Below, piece by piece: positions 1 to 8,879 of a DNA stretch of 34,002 nucleotides (positions within the stretch are counted from its first letter, which is position 1; every line of letters starts with the position of its first letter). The stretch is taken from the NCBI RefSeq assembly GCF_014859565.1, contig NZ_JACUUA010000021.1, forward strand, positions 1 to 34,002, read 5' to 3'. The position numbers and the translations under genes were made by a program. The notes beneath the pieces are model-generated. The model made no database searches. It was given only the letters and a program-made list of their open reading frames with translations, and was not told where the DNA came from. The DNA is from Marinospirillum sp. (GTDB lineage Bacteria > Pseudomonadota > Gammaproteobacteria > Pseudomonadales > Halomonadaceae).

Positions 1-3000
1 TATGCCGGGTATAGACCGGCAGATCCTGTGTCATGTTGTTGTCCGGTATAGCCACAGATGGTTTACATGCCTGGCGCTCGGCAAGCAGCTCTTTTTGCAT
101 CATAGGCTGCAATACAGCAGCGGCTTCGGTCAGTCGCGTCAGAGCTGCGCTGATGGTTGCAATTTCCTGCTCACTCGGATAATAAGTCCCAGCCGCACCA
201 TTCACCAAAAAACTATTGGCCTGCCCCATTACGTTTAACTTGTAGTTGACCGAGGCTTCAAATGCCCGCGCAAACATTTCGCTGTGGGTTGGCCAGTAGG
301 GCTTGCCAGAGGCTTTTTCTGGTAGCGTAATATCCCTATTGTTGTCCGTAGTGATCCCAATAGTGCTTAATGAAGACTTAGCAAAATCGGTGAGCTCCAC
401 TGCTGAAACACCAAGGTGCACGGCATCATTGCGCAGCATGCTGCGAGCGCCTATCGCAGACATCGCCTGCCAATCCTCTTGATGTAAGGCTGCGGAAGTG
501 GTCTGCATGGGTCGCCACACTTGCTGAAAAAAGGATTCGTGCCAAGAAAAACGGGCCTCGCTAATCCCTGAATTAAGGGTTTCATTGCGGATCTTACGCA
601 TTTCGGCCAGCAACTCGCTGCTTTGCAGGCCTCCAAACAAGCGATCAAACTGCTCCGCTATCACCCCCGCATCATTATCTGGAGGCGCGGCTAAAAATAA
701 TGGCTGGCGCAAGCGGTCTGAAGCAGTCCGCAGGGTGCTCGGCATCAAGCGCATCAGGGTGTTCACACGATCATCTTCGGTTTGATAGCGCAGCGCGAGC
801 GCATCTTCCTCCACCCACTGAATCCACTGCTCAAGCATTTCTTTTTGCAGTGATAAAGGTTGAAGCGCCCGCTCTGCGCGCTGCTCAGTGCGAACGATGT
901 CATCCTGATGTTCTGACAGCTTTTTCAGTGTCCCATAAAACCCTGTTGGAAACTCTTTTAAGCCTGTTTCCTCGCGCCACAGATCAACCAATTCGGTAAT
1001 GCCTAGTGTCGCAAAGCCATCCACCATCTTTTTTAGAATCGCCACAGATACGCCTGTTGCTTGATACAGGTGGTCGAGATGCCGATAAAAAACAGAACGG
1101 TCGTGTTTAGCTTGAGCATTTCTAATGGCATGCTCAGTGCAGATGCAGCTGCCCATTATCCATTGAGCAATGGAGGACTGGGCGTCACGGAGTGCCGGGG
1201 GCAAATCCTGATGCTCGGGATGCTTCAAGCACTCCTCCATCAAAGCCGCTTCAAGCCGATATGCTTTGTCCCGCAGTTCTGCCGTATCGAGCTTATCTCC
1301 AGTCTCAGCCGCTGAAAGCTGATCTGCAGCCTGGATCACCTGGTTTTCAAAGAGGCGGCCAATCACATCAGAGAGTGATTCATTGTCCTGCTGAACCGAA
1401 GAAAAAAACGACCGGATAATGCCGATGGTTTTGACCGTCTGTCGAAGCACGTCTGGATGCGGAATCCAGCCACCACATCCCATTTCTGGTGAAAACGGAG
1501 AAGGCCCATGCAATCCGGTTAACGTAGCCAGCAGTCCATTCTCGCCCACGAGCCGGTTGACAACATACATGAAATTGTGGCGCGAACCTGTTAAAGCTTT
1601 ACGCACCAAGGCTTGCATCCTGTGGGTGTCGTCGGCGTTCTCCACTGCAGGCGGATGTAGAACGCTCCACGCACGCGCCTCGGTATGCCATGGATTGATC
1701 AGGTCTTCGGTCAATTCATCGTGGAGGGACTGGATGCGCCACAGCGCCTGATGGAGCAGGGAAGCAGCATAAATCTCGTGCCGATCACCGGCTTTTCTGT
1801 GCCCTGGGCGCAACAGGTCGCTGAGCGTTTCACACTCATTCAGTCGCTGCATGCGCTCAAGGCTGAGACCCTCAAAAAAACAGGGATCAAGTAGACCGCC
1901 AATTTCTGCCAACAACTCGCTAAACGCCTTGATGCTGACACTTTCCTGTTTTGAGGGGCCGGCAGGCCGCAGACCGGACTGTTTCAGGTTGTCCGCTATG
2001 TATTCTGCGATTGCTTCTGTGTCACTTGATGGCAAAAGTGACATCAATACTTCATCAATTTCACCCGGCAAAAAAAACAGGGCGAGATCGTCTTTGCACA
2101 GATGACGAACATCGCTCAGGATTGCCTGCCGATCACGACTCTTTAAGAAGGAGGCAACCGCCAAATCCGCCAATCCTGCTGCTAGATTCATGCCTTGCTG
2201 GTCATGCTCAAGATCTGGGCGAAGCTGCTCTTTAATCGACCTATAGGCCTCGCTCCTGACCTGTTGGCTGGTGAGGTATCGCTGCCCCTCGGCCAGCATC
2301 TTGAATACAGGAAAATAAGCCAGATCCGAAGCCTGGTCTGCCAACTGCTTCCCGTTCACTCGTTTAAAAAGATGCAGTTTCTTTTTGTCGAGCGCATCCG
2401 GCCTGAATAGCTTGAATAGATGCATATCAAGGGCGTGACCGAACTCGTGCGCCAGCGATCCTGCACCCATGCGCCCGGCCATATTGATCACATTGCCAAG
2501 CGGCTCAAAGTGCGCCATCGGAGCATTGTTGCCACCGCGCCCCCTGGCAGCCAAGGCGATGCGCAAGCCATCACCAGGGAGATACCGTCGATCCAGTGAA
2601 GAAGATCGACCTTGTGCCTCAGCCTCTTTTATGGCTTGGATCTCTGCATCCTGAAGCGGTAGGCCAAGCCCCATGTGCTGAGGATTCCAGTTGATCGCCT
2701 TGGATAGATCCTCAAACGCATGATAGGTGTAGCGGGTCAGGTCGCGGGTCTCTCGATTGGTTAGGCTGGCTCCCGGCTGTACGCCAGTCAAGCCAAAATC
2801 CCGAATCAAGGGTAAAAAGGAATACTGCTTACTCTGCGATACATCCATGGCTCGACCATCAATATCGGTGTCGTGACTCTTATCGGTAATACCCTTTAAT
2901 GCAGGGCGGACAATGCGCGCAGGCTTTGTCTCATCCGGATTGGCCGGGTCCACCTTCGGGTTTGTGTTTCGACTGAACGGAGTTCCGGTAAGGACCGACC

Positions 3001-4249
3001 AATCAGGAGTGAGGTTTTTCCAAAGATTTGCATGCTCCTTTGAAGCTGCAGATCCGCCAAAATAGATGCTTTCGACATTCCCGTGAGTGACCAATGGCAG
3101 GTTCATCCGGTAGCGATCGATTGACTTTCTGAAGGAGCCAACAATACGCTGATACTCCGGATTCAGCTTAAACAAATCGACATACACCCCAAAACCTTCA
3201 CTCAAAACCTCGACCTCTCTGCGAATGCCGTCAAAAACACCCGTGTACGAAACAGCAGCGGACGAACTTGCAAAATAACTAAGACCCTCTGGCTTTGCGC
3301 CGTCGCGCACCACTCGAAAGTCAAACGGCACAGCTCCCCCTGAGCCCGTCATCACCTCGAATGCTTTCTCCAATCCATCAAAAGTCAGACCAGGCGCTTT
3401 CGATGCGCCTTCGCCATTTTCATTCTGCAGCAGGTTGTATCTAAGATCGGAATACGCCGACTCACTCATCCAGGGTAGTTCCCGCAAAACTTGTGCTGCG
3501 TCAGGATGAACCCTGCCTTCATTAACAGTCATGGCAAGTGATTCCCATGCCACGGTATGCCGGCCAGCTTCGATCCTTAAAAGCTGCTCTGTCAGTTCTC
3601 TGATTCTCAGAACTGAACTTGCATACAGCATCATGGTGCCGGGCGTTGGAGCGGGCGCCTGAGCAGGTAGATTGTTACGCAAATGACGCAATAACATAAT
3701 CAGGCCAGCAGGAGTACCCTGCTGGCGCAACTCATCGACAGAGATGGCCGGCCACAGAATGTCTTTACGGAGCTGCTTTTGCCAGTGCTCAAGCAGCCTG
3801 TACCGATGAATCTCGGTGATACTCATGCTGCCCGGCGACCGCTCAATCAGTTCTCTCGCCAGCTTCTCTATATCAGCATTTTCAGATTGTTCATAGTGGT
3901 AGCTGTAGCCACCCTCCATGCGAACCAAGGCAAGTCCGTGGTGACTCGTACCGTTGTACGAATCATGAATGGCCTCATTAACCTCGCCCATTTGCTGTTC
4001 GCTGAAATCCGCTGCCTGCAGCAACTTGTATAGCAGCCCGGTCAGAAATACATTGGCCTGTGACGAGGATACAACCCCAAACTGGTAGGCGGTCGAAACC
4101 TGCTCTATCCAGTCAGATGCAGCCTGCTCCTGCCTCGCATCAAAATCTTCCAAAAGCGGACGCCAGAGCAGATCCTTGATGGCTTTGCTGCGCATTTTTG
4201 GGGAGTCTGGTATTTGAAGCCCAGTATCATCAACTCTGGATTGGCTCAT
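1..4249 (-). CDS. Giant LPD1-domain polyvalent protein, partial (C-terminus beyond left edge)
   Basis: This frame stays open from an ATG at 4249 to the window edge, giving at least 1416 residues. The central part matches the large polyvalent protein-associated domain LPD1: a GVQPGASLTNRE stretch near residue 489, an ARGRGG segment, VINMAGRMGAGSLAHEFGHALD around 586-608 when read in two pieces (VINMAGRMGAG, then SLAHEFGHALD), and YWPTHSEMFARAFE near 1318. H601, E602 and H605 form a zincin-like HExxH motif, so a metallopeptidase-like activity is possible. LPD1 proteins are known from phages and conjugative elements and are thought to act during DNA entry or against host defences. The rest of the chain has no domain I recognise. 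A promoter-like motif lies at 4293-4318; the ribosome site (AGGTCAGGCT) is weak. The family call is fairly secure, the enzymatic role is inferred. Confidence 0.8.
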   Translation of the reverse strand, partial: MSQSRVDDTGLQIPDSPKMRSKAIKDLLWRPLLEDFDARQEQAASDWIEQVSTAYQFGVVSSSQANVFLTGLLYKLLQAADFSEQQMGEVNEAIHDSYNGTSHHGLALVRMEGGYSYHYEQSENADIEKLARELIERSPGSMSITEIHRYRLLEHWQKQLRKDILWPAISVDELRQQGTPAGLIMLLRHLRNNLPAQAPAPTPGTMMLYASSVLRIRELTEQLLRIEAGRHTVAWESLAMTVNEGRVHPDAAQVLRELPWMSESAYSDLRYNLLQNENGEGASKAPGLTFDGLEKAFEVMTGSGGAVPFDFRVVRDGAKPEGLSYFASSSAAVSYTGVFDGIRREVEVLSEGFGVYVDLFKLNPEYQRIVGSFRKSIDRYRMNLPLVTHGNVESIYFGGSAASKEHANLWKNLTPDWSVLTGTPFSRNTNPKVDPANPDETKPARIVRPALKGITDKSHDTDIDGRAMDVSQSKQYSFLPLIRDFGLTGVQPGASLTNRETRDLTRYTYHAFEDLSKAINWNPQHMGLGLPLQDAEIQAIKEAEAQGRSSSLDRRYLPGDGLRIALAARGRGGNNAPMAHFEPLGNVINMAGRMGAGSLAHEFGHALDMHLFKLFRPDALDKKKLHLFKRVNGKQLADQASDLAYFPVFKMLAEGQRYLTSQQVRSEAYRSIKEQLRPDLEHDQQGMNLAAGLADLAVASFLKSRDRQAILSDVRHLCKDDLALFFLPGEIDEVLMSLLPSSDTEAIAEYIADNLKQSGLRPAGPSKQESVSIKAFSELLAEIGGLLDPCFFEGLSLERMQRLNECETLSDLLRPGHRKAGDRHEIYAASLLHQALWRIQSLHDELTEDLINPWHTEARAWSVLHPPAVENADDTHRMQALVRKALTGSRHNFMYVVNRLVGENGLLATLTGLHGPSPFSPEMGCGGWIPHPDVLRQTVKTIGIIRSFFSSVQQDNESLSDVIGRLFENQVIQAADQLSAAETGDKLDTAELRDKAYRLEAALMEECLKHPEHQDLPPALRDAQSSIAQWIMGSCICTEHAIRNAQAKHDRSVFYRHLDHLYQATGVSVAILKKMVDGFATLGITELVDLWREETGLKEFPTGFYGTLKKLSEHQDDIVRTEQRAERALQPLSLQKEMLEQWIQWVEEDALALRYQTEDDRVNTLMRLMPSTLRTASDRLRQPLFLAAPPDNDAGVIAEQFDRLFGGLQSSELLAEMRKIRNETLNSGISEARFSWHESFFQQVWRPMQTTSAALHQEDWQAMSAIGARSMLRNDAVHLGVSAVELTDFAKSSLSTIGITTDNNRDITLPEKASGKPYWPTHSEMFARAFEASVNYKLNVMGQANSFLVNGAAGTYYPSEQEIATISAALTRLTEAAAVLQPMMQKELLAERQACKPSVAIPDNNMTQDLPVYTRH

Positions 4250-4495
4250 AGCCTGACCTGTCTCTTTAGCAGAATGATCTTTATGTGCTTACCATATCCA
4301 AGATAACGCTACTTGCCCTAGCGCTTGATTGGCTATTTTTTGATCAGACTTAAAATTCGCAACAAGCTGCGGTTTTTGAAGAGGAAAGCCGCTTTTTCGC
4401 ACCAGGCTATCCACAGTTTTTGTGGAAAAGACTGCACTCATTCATGGTGTCTGCTCTGTTATGTTGACTGCAATATACTTAAAAAGGGCAAGTTA
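4250..4495. other. Divergent intergenic region between LPD1 gene and EAL gene
   Basis: This 246-bp spacer separates two divergently read genes. It holds the minus-strand motif D, a plus-strand ATTGGCTATT at 4328-4337 that resembles only the downstream half of the shared motif, and a perfect 6-bp hairpin TCCACA-GTTTT-TGTGGA at 4410-4426. No convincing sigma-70 promoter for the EAL gene could be placed. Confidence 0.5.
4293..4318 (-). promoter_or_regulatory. Shared promoter-like motif, copy D
   Basis: On the minus strand this reads GGGCAAGTA, nine variable bases, then TTGGATATGGT. It keeps the invariant CAAG-T-A and TGG-x-TA positions of the other four copies with identical spacing. It sits 44 bp upstream of the giant LPD1 gene and points towards it. 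The -10-like hexamer would be TATGGT. This is the most divergent copy, with A instead of C before the TATA-like part. Confidence 0.5.
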
Positions 4496-5815
4496 ATGAC
4501 CGATCCACGCAACCGCCTGTGTGAAGCGATACAGCAGATCATGGGGCAGCGAAGAACTGACCCGTCATCAGATGAAATCAGTTTGGCTGTACTGGACATA
4601 ACACACTTTTCTATGTTGAACTTGCACCTTGGTGAACAAGCATCCAACCAGATACTGGTATCAGTTGAGAAGCGACTTCAGGCTCAGCCCTGGGCTCATT
4701 TTGCCATTAGATTATCCAGTGATGAGTATGCCATTCTGGTCAAAAACAACGCCCTGACACACGGCATCAGCAATCAGCCACTGACCACTCAAGCCGATTG
4801 TGATGTGGCCTTCTCACGCATTGCAGAGCTTTTTGAGCAGCCTTTTGATGATATGAGACTCTGCTTCAGCGGAGGGCTTGCACCCTTTTCAAATCAGGAA
4901 ACCCCCCATCAATGGCTAGCCCAGGCTTTTGTGGCGCTTCGAGAAGCAAAGCGGTTGCGCCTAATCAACCGTGGCATGGTGTATCGCCCAATCTATCTGG
5001 AAATGGCAGGCTCAATCATTTCCAACAATAATGAGATTCACGCAGTTAATGATGGGCTTAAGGCTCAATCGTTTTTGCTCTACTTTCAACCCCAGTGGCA
5101 CATGATCACACCCGATCAATTCCGCCTGGCCGGGGTAGAGGCATTGGTTCGAGCTGAGCGTGACGGCAAAATCATCGGGCCGACTCAATTTATCGGAGTT
5201 GCCGAGCAAAGCGGCTCCATTGTTATGCTTGGCCAGCAGGTGGTTGAAATGAGCTGCAGAGCTCGAGCCACCCTAGGTTTTGAGGATCATCATGTGCTGT
5301 CATGGAATATCAGTCCCGTGCAGATCGAAATGGATTACAACCTGCTGGCGCTGATTGAGTTTACCGTGCAAAACACTGGGCTCAAGCGCCAGCAGGTCAA
5401 AATCGAAATCACAGAAAGCGAAATGCTGAACCCGACAACTGCTGCCTTTCTGGATGGGCTGATGAAACTCGGTTATCAGGTTGCCATTGATGACTTTGGC
5501 ACCGATCATGCCGCTTTATCTGTGCTCGATAAGCTTCATGCTGACACCGTTAAAATTGACAAGTCGTTTCTGGTGAATGTGCCGGATGATGCACGAAAAA
5601 CCACCATGCTGGGTGACCTGATACGCATGCTGCATCGACAGGAGGTCAATATTATTATCGAAGGCGTGGAAACCATGGAGCAGGTCAGGTTTCTTTATGC
5701 TCGCCAGCAGGTCACTCGCCCACTGGTGCTTCAAGGCTACCTGCTAGGGCGGCCAATGGATGCAGATGCGATGCGTAATCTACTGAGTGATCCGCGTCCA
5801 CCGCTCGAGCTTTAA
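4496..5815 (+). CDS. Degenerate GGDEF / EAL-domain cyclic-di-GMP phosphodiesterase
   Basis: A 439-residue cytosolic protein with no membrane segments. Residues about 25-160 form a GGDEF-like domain whose signature is SSDEY (74-78), so diguanylate cyclase activity is unlikely. Residues about 195-435 form an EAL domain with the hallmark residues: EAL at 215-217, NIS, EITES, IDDFGT (D332, D333), VKIDKSF, EGVET and QGYLLGRP. The second domain should therefore hydrolyse cyclic-di-GMP to pGpG, possibly tuned by the degenerate first domain. I chose the ATG at 4496, preceded by AAAGGG at suitable distance; an upstream in-frame TTG at 4325 would add 57 residues that look non-coding. It is monocistronic and ends at a strong terminator. 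The family is certain; a link to transfer or host attachment is inferred from position only. Confidence 0.92.
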   Translation: MTDPRNRLCEAIQQIMGQRRTDPSSDEISLAVLDITHFSMLNLHLGEQASNQILVSVEKRLQAQPWAHFAIRLSSDEYAILVKNNALTHGISNQPLTTQADCDVAFSRIAELFEQPFDDMRLCFSGGLAPFSNQETPHQWLAQAFVALREAKRLRLINRGMVYRPIYLEMAGSIISNNNEIHAVNDGLKAQSFLLYFQPQWHMITPDQFRLAGVEALVRAERDGKIIGPTQFIGVAEQSGSIVMLGQQVVEMSCRARATLGFEDHHVLSWNISPVQIEMDYNLLALIEFTVQNTGLKRQQVKIEITESEMLNPTTAAFLDGLMKLGYQVAIDDFGTDHAALSVLDKLHADTVKIDKSFLVNVPDDARKTTMLGDLIRMLHRQEVNIIIEGVETMEQVRFLYARQQVTRPLVLQGYLLGRPMDADAMRNLLSDPRPPLEL

Positions 5816-5822
5816 TTTGAGC

Positions 5823-5855
5823 AAACAAAAGCCGGGCATTGCCCGGCTTTTGTTT
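5823..5855. terminator. Bidirectional intrinsic terminator
   Basis: A perfect 15-bp stem AAACAAAAGCCGGGC with loop ATT lies between the convergent EAL and ArdC-like genes. The A-run on one side and T-run on the other let it act on both strands. It starts 8 bp after the EAL stop codon and ends 15 bp before the opposing stop. Confidence 0.93.
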
Positions 5856-5869
5856 CTTCTCTGGTATGT

Positions 5870-7273
5870 TCATCCGAAAGGATTCATCGCCCGAAGATCT
5901 TTTGATGCTGCTGCATCAGGATTGCTGGTGCTGCGGATTCCTTCTAACTTGAGTGTTTCAGCAAACGCCTGTCGGAGAGCTGCCTTTCGATCTTCAGTAT
6001 TCTTAGGCAAGATCGGCAACGCCTCATCTTCAGGTGGGCGCACGGCTGGCTGAGCGTCAGGGAGTAGTGATGCAACCTCCTCTGGCGTTATATTGAATCG
6101 TTCGGCCAGCTTAGACAGGTTCGATTCATGATGATCCAGTCCAGTGTCATTAAATGCGCGAGCACCCTCAGGCCATTGTTTTTTGTGGGGAAACCATTTC
6201 AGGATTTTTCCAGGGTCACCGCCTTCAGCAAAATCAACCATCATCTTTGCGACCATGCCTGAAAAACTGGCAGAAGCAAGAATCTTTGCCGTATAGCCTG
6301 CACCAGGCTGGGGTTTGTAATATTGCTCCAGCTCGTCTGCAGTGAGATCAGCGTCAGCAGCAAGAACATAGTCGGAGCCGGTCAATGCCGCCACTGTAGA
6401 TACAAAGATTTCGCGACGCATCAGCTGATCACGGTACTCGGCTTCTAAAAATGCATCACCGGCAGCCTGGCCGCCCGATTCGGTTAATGCATGATAATGA
6501 TCGTGAACAGCATCATCAGCCTCTGGATGGATGCTCAGCTGACCGCTGGCATCCTTGAGGACTGACCAGCGGTTTTCACGCAGCGGCGCTGAAACACCCT
6601 CAAAAAGCGCTCTTGCCATGCCGCAAAACCACTCACCGGAATCATCAGCTTTGACAGGCATTTTGATTTCATCCGATGCAACCTGGTAAGCCGGAACGCC
6701 CGACTCAACAGGCAAGCAGGTGATCCCTGCTGCTTCAGCTGTATAGCGAATCAGTGACTCTGCATCCAGAGAGAGTAATCGCTGTTCTTTTCGGATGGCC
6801 GCTGCTGCCTTTTGATCAAAGTCAACGATTTCCTGAAGATTAAAATAAGGCTCTGACTTGAATTCAATGCCTGCAATTTCCTTGTGTTGCGTGACAACAG
6901 CGCCAGTTTCAGGATCTTTATATTGCTGATCTGGAGGCAGCTCAACAATCTTGAATCGTGTTACTGGCACAGAAAGAATCGCTGCGCGACCGCCTTTCTG
7001 TATGCTTAAACCAAAACGGTTTTTGGCGTTAATGGATACCATGCCGCCTTCTGTCCAGCCTCGCGCCCGTGCCTGGGCAACAGCCCCGACTAGATTTGAT
7101 GCGCTAAACAAATTGCCAGTAAATACGTTATAGGGTGCTTCAACGCGATGCATGGCCGGATTATGACCGCCCCCTGCCTCGGCTTGACGGATCGTCTCCG
7201 CCAAACTGGTAATAATATCTGTTGCTTGTCGTGAGGGCTTGCGTTCTGCTGCCTCGTTGTTTTGCTGTGCCAT
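5870..7273 (-). CDS. ArdC-like antirestriction protein with a lost zinc-protease motif
   Basis: 467 residues. The N-terminal region (about 46-100) resembles the ArdC single-strand DNA-binding domain: APYNVFTGNLFSASN followed by GLSIQKGGRAAIL, matching the family pattern P-N-x-x-TG-x-x-Y-x-G-x-N and a later G-x-x-x-x-KG. The later region keeps the ArdC order VPAYQVASDEIKMP (193-206) and a REIFVSTVAALTG helix (287-299) where ArdC proteins have an EELVAE helix. Between them, where the family has HELAH, this protein has RALFE, so the two zinc histidines are missing. ArdC proteins protect incoming plasmid DNA from restriction. Here DNA binding may survive while proteolysis is lost. Motif A lies 39 bp upstream; the ribosome site is AGAGGTGGG. 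Assignment rests on motif recognition only. Confidence 0.6.
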   Translation of the reverse strand: MAQQNNEAAERKPSRQATDIITSLAETIRQAEAGGGHNPAMHRVEAPYNVFTGNLFSASNLVGAVAQARARGWTEGGMVSINAKNRFGLSIQKGGRAAILSVPVTRFKIVELPPDQQYKDPETGAVVTQHKEIAGIEFKSEPYFNLQEIVDFDQKAAAAIRKEQRLLSLDAESLIRYTAEAAGITCLPVESGVPAYQVASDEIKMPVKADDSGEWFCGMARALFEGVSAPLRENRWSVLKDASGQLSIHPEADDAVHDHYHALTESGGQAAGDAFLEAEYRDQLMRREIFVSTVAALTGSDYVLAADADLTADELEQYYKPQPGAGYTAKILASASFSGMVAKMMVDFAEGGDPGKILKWFPHKKQWPEGARAFNDTGLDHHESNLSKLAERFNITPEEVASLLPDAQPAVRPPEDEALPILPKNTEDRKAALRQAFAETLKLEGIRSTSNPDAAASKDLRAMNPFG

Positions 7274-7283
7274 AACCCACCTC

Positions 7284-7337
7284 TACCAAGAAAAATTCAG
7301 ATACTGACAGCTATAGCCAAAGCCTTATTTCTTGGTA
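7284..7337. repeat. Inverted repeat spanning motif A and the ArdC-like leader
   Basis: TACCAAGAAA at 7284-7293 is perfectly repeated in inverted orientation as TTTCTTGGTA at 7328-7337. The outer arm is the upstream half of motif A; the inner arm lies just ahead of the ribosome site of the ArdC-like gene. The arrangement could be a pair of operator half-sites, but no regulator is known. Confidence 0.5.
7312..7337 (-). promoter_or_regulatory. Shared promoter-like motif, copy A
   Basis: On the minus strand this reads TACCAAGAAA, then TAAGGCTTTGGCTATA, with a -10-like TATAGC. It lies 39 bp upstream of the ArdC-like start codon and just outside the right end of the IS605-type insertion. CCAA and TTGG inside it also form a dyad, so it could include an operator. 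Confidence 0.6.
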
Positions 7338-7363
7338 GCCTGCATGATTCGTTGAAACCTCCG

Positions 7364-7389
7364 ACGACTCATGCTGCGCATTGAGTCGT
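7364..7389 (-). repeat. Subterminal hairpin at the tnpB (right) end of the IS
   Basis: ACGACTCA and TGAGTCGT form a perfect 8-bp stem around a 10-nt loop that itself holds a small TGC/GCA pairing. It overlaps the tnpB stop codon. In this family such hairpins are the transposase binding site, and the same stretch is the usual source of the TnpB guide RNA scaffold. Confidence 0.75.
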
Positions 7390-8865
7390 GGATTCTTGTC
7401 TTAGCTGTTCTTCAATCGCGTTGCGATTCCAGAGGGTAGCCAAGATCCACGGGTTTCTCGTGATGCTTGGAGACTTCCGCTCCAGAGCATCCCAGAGCAA
7501 TTTGCAAAGCTCCGGGTGGTAAAGCTTGAGGATGCCGCGGGCTGCAATGTTGTAGGATGCATTCAAATCCGCGTGGTATCGCTTGTTTTGCCCTTTGCTG
7601 TTCTTGCTTTGCAAGGTGCAGAGACTGTAGTTGTCCTTGTCTCGAGCCACCTTGCCACTGCCGTCATGGGCTTCAGACGATGTTCCCCTGGCAAATACAT
7701 CGATAAAGCGCAGGCCTTTTTCCTCGGCCTTGCTTTTGACGCGATCATGCAGCATCCGATGGTGCCAGCGGTGGAAGTTTTGTTTCGTCTGACCGCCTTT
7801 ACGACCCGCCTTGGGTTTCCAGCCCTTCAAGTCCTCAAAGACAATGGCATCGCATCCATGTTTCAGCGCAAGCTGAATGATCTTCTTTGAAATGTGATGA
7901 GCCTGATTGCTGGCCAGGTGCCTGAGTCGTTCATAGTCATGAGCGCAAAAGCCCTTGGGCAGCTTGTGGGTCTTTTTGGATTGGTGATTGTGGCGGGTGT
8001 ATTGACGTGCTGCTTTTGCAATGCGAGCGCAGCGCTTATTTTCACGGTCTTTGTCACTCCGATCGATGAAAAACCGATCGTGCACAGTGCCGTCTTTGTC
8101 CACTACAGCACAAACTGCGGTGGTGTTGATGCCGGAGTCCACGGCCAGCACTTTGCCGCTGAACTGTTTTTTTGACTTAAGCTGGATATCACTCTTGACG
8201 GGTTCAGACAAATAAAAACGCTTGTTTCGCTGAACCAGCGTGGGTGACAGGAACAGGCCGTCAAAGCGTGTCTTTCCGGTCAACTGAACCCTGATCCAGA
8301 TCCAGTCTTTTTTGTGGAACACTTTGATTTCAGCAGCCTGCCGATCCTTTGTGTAGCGGATGCATTGGCCGCCATACAGGCTAGGGAAAGCTTTGGTTTC
8401 ACAATTCAGGGTGGGCGGCTTGTTGCGCAGCAGCTTCACTTCCTGGCGGTATTTTTGCTCACCCTTTTTTGGATTCTGGACTTTGACTTTGATCCGCTTT
8501 TCACGATAGCCATTGATCAGCCAGTCATCATAACGGGTTTGAAAGGATGACACCTGACCGTAGGCGTAATTGATGGCAACGCGACGCAGATAAGAAGGAA
8601 ACTTGAAAAAGCGGGACTGAAAATAGCGATGCTTGACCAGTGGACGTTTTTTAGTGGGATGCATCAGTGCTTCCACTGAGCGCACCACGTCTTTTTCCTT
8701 GCAGTGCTGCAGCGTTTTCCACTGGGCATTAATCAGCAGCATCAGGGCGCGCACCATGCCCCGATATTGAGACAAGGTCTCCTCAAGCATTGCAGCCTGC
8801 TCTTTGGTGACCTTGATGTTCATCTGCTGAGAGCGTACTATTTTCATAATTAAATAAGCTATCAT
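7369..8865 (-). CDS. tnpB: IS605-family TnpB (RNA-guided nuclease-like accessory protein)
   Basis: 498 residues with the RuvC-like nuclease residues in place: D in LAVDSGIN, E in IVFEDLKG and D in HADLNASYNIA. TnpB proteins are RNA-guided DNA endonucleases that keep IS200/IS605 elements in place after excision. The usual four-cysteine zinc ribbon before the last motif is absent: the segment reads DKDNYSLCTLQSKNSKG with a single cysteine. It belongs to a TnpB branch in which a GTSxxAxDGSGKVxRDxDN segment takes this place, here GTSSEAHDGSGKVARDKDN. The start is uncertain: ATG at 8865 or an in-frame ATG at 8847, neither with a good ribosome site. It is read towards the ArdC-like gene. Whether it still cuts DNA cannot be told from sequence. 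Confidence 0.93.
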   Translation of the reverse strand: MIAYLIMKIVRSQQMNIKVTKEQAAMLEETLSQYRGMVRALMLLINAQWKTLQHCKEKDVVRSVEALMHPTKKRPLVKHRYFQSRFFKFPSYLRRVAINYAYGQVSSFQTRYDDWLINGYREKRIKVKVQNPKKGEQKYRQEVKLLRNKPPTLNCETKAFPSLYGGQCIRYTKDRQAAEIKVFHKKDWIWIRVQLTGKTRFDGLFLSPTLVQRNKRFYLSEPVKSDIQLKSKKQFSGKVLAVDSGINTTAVCAVVDKDGTVHDRFFIDRSDKDRENKRCARIAKAARQYTRHNHQSKKTHKLPKGFCAHDYERLRHLASNQAHHISKKIIQLALKHGCDAIVFEDLKGWKPKAGRKGGQTKQNFHRWHHRMLHDRVKSKAEEKGLRFIDVFARGTSSEAHDGSGKVARDKDNYSLCTLQSKNSKGQNKRYHADLNASYNIAARGILKLYHPELCKLLWDALERKSPSITRNPWILATLWNRNAIEEQLRQESTTQCAA

Positions 8866-8879
8866 ATAAGGCGCTGTAC

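Noticed and set aside
47..73. TATAGCCACAG resembling copy C of the shared motif.
   Set aside because: Only the TATA-side half matches, the CCAAG side does not, and it lies inside the LPD1 coding frame.
4312..4337. Possible plus-strand copy of the shared motif ahead of the EAL gene.
   Set aside because: The ATTGGCTATT half is good, but the CCAAG half reads TGCCC, so only half the motif is present.
4407..4429. Two inverted DnaA-box-like sequences, CTATCCACA and TGTGGAAAA.
   Set aside because: Each differs by one base from a consensus box, there are only two, and no replication gene or iterons are nearby. I treat it as a simple hairpin.
7516..8215. Antisense open frames over tnpB.
   Set aside because: They are shadows of a well-recognised coding frame and show no ribosome site or family match.
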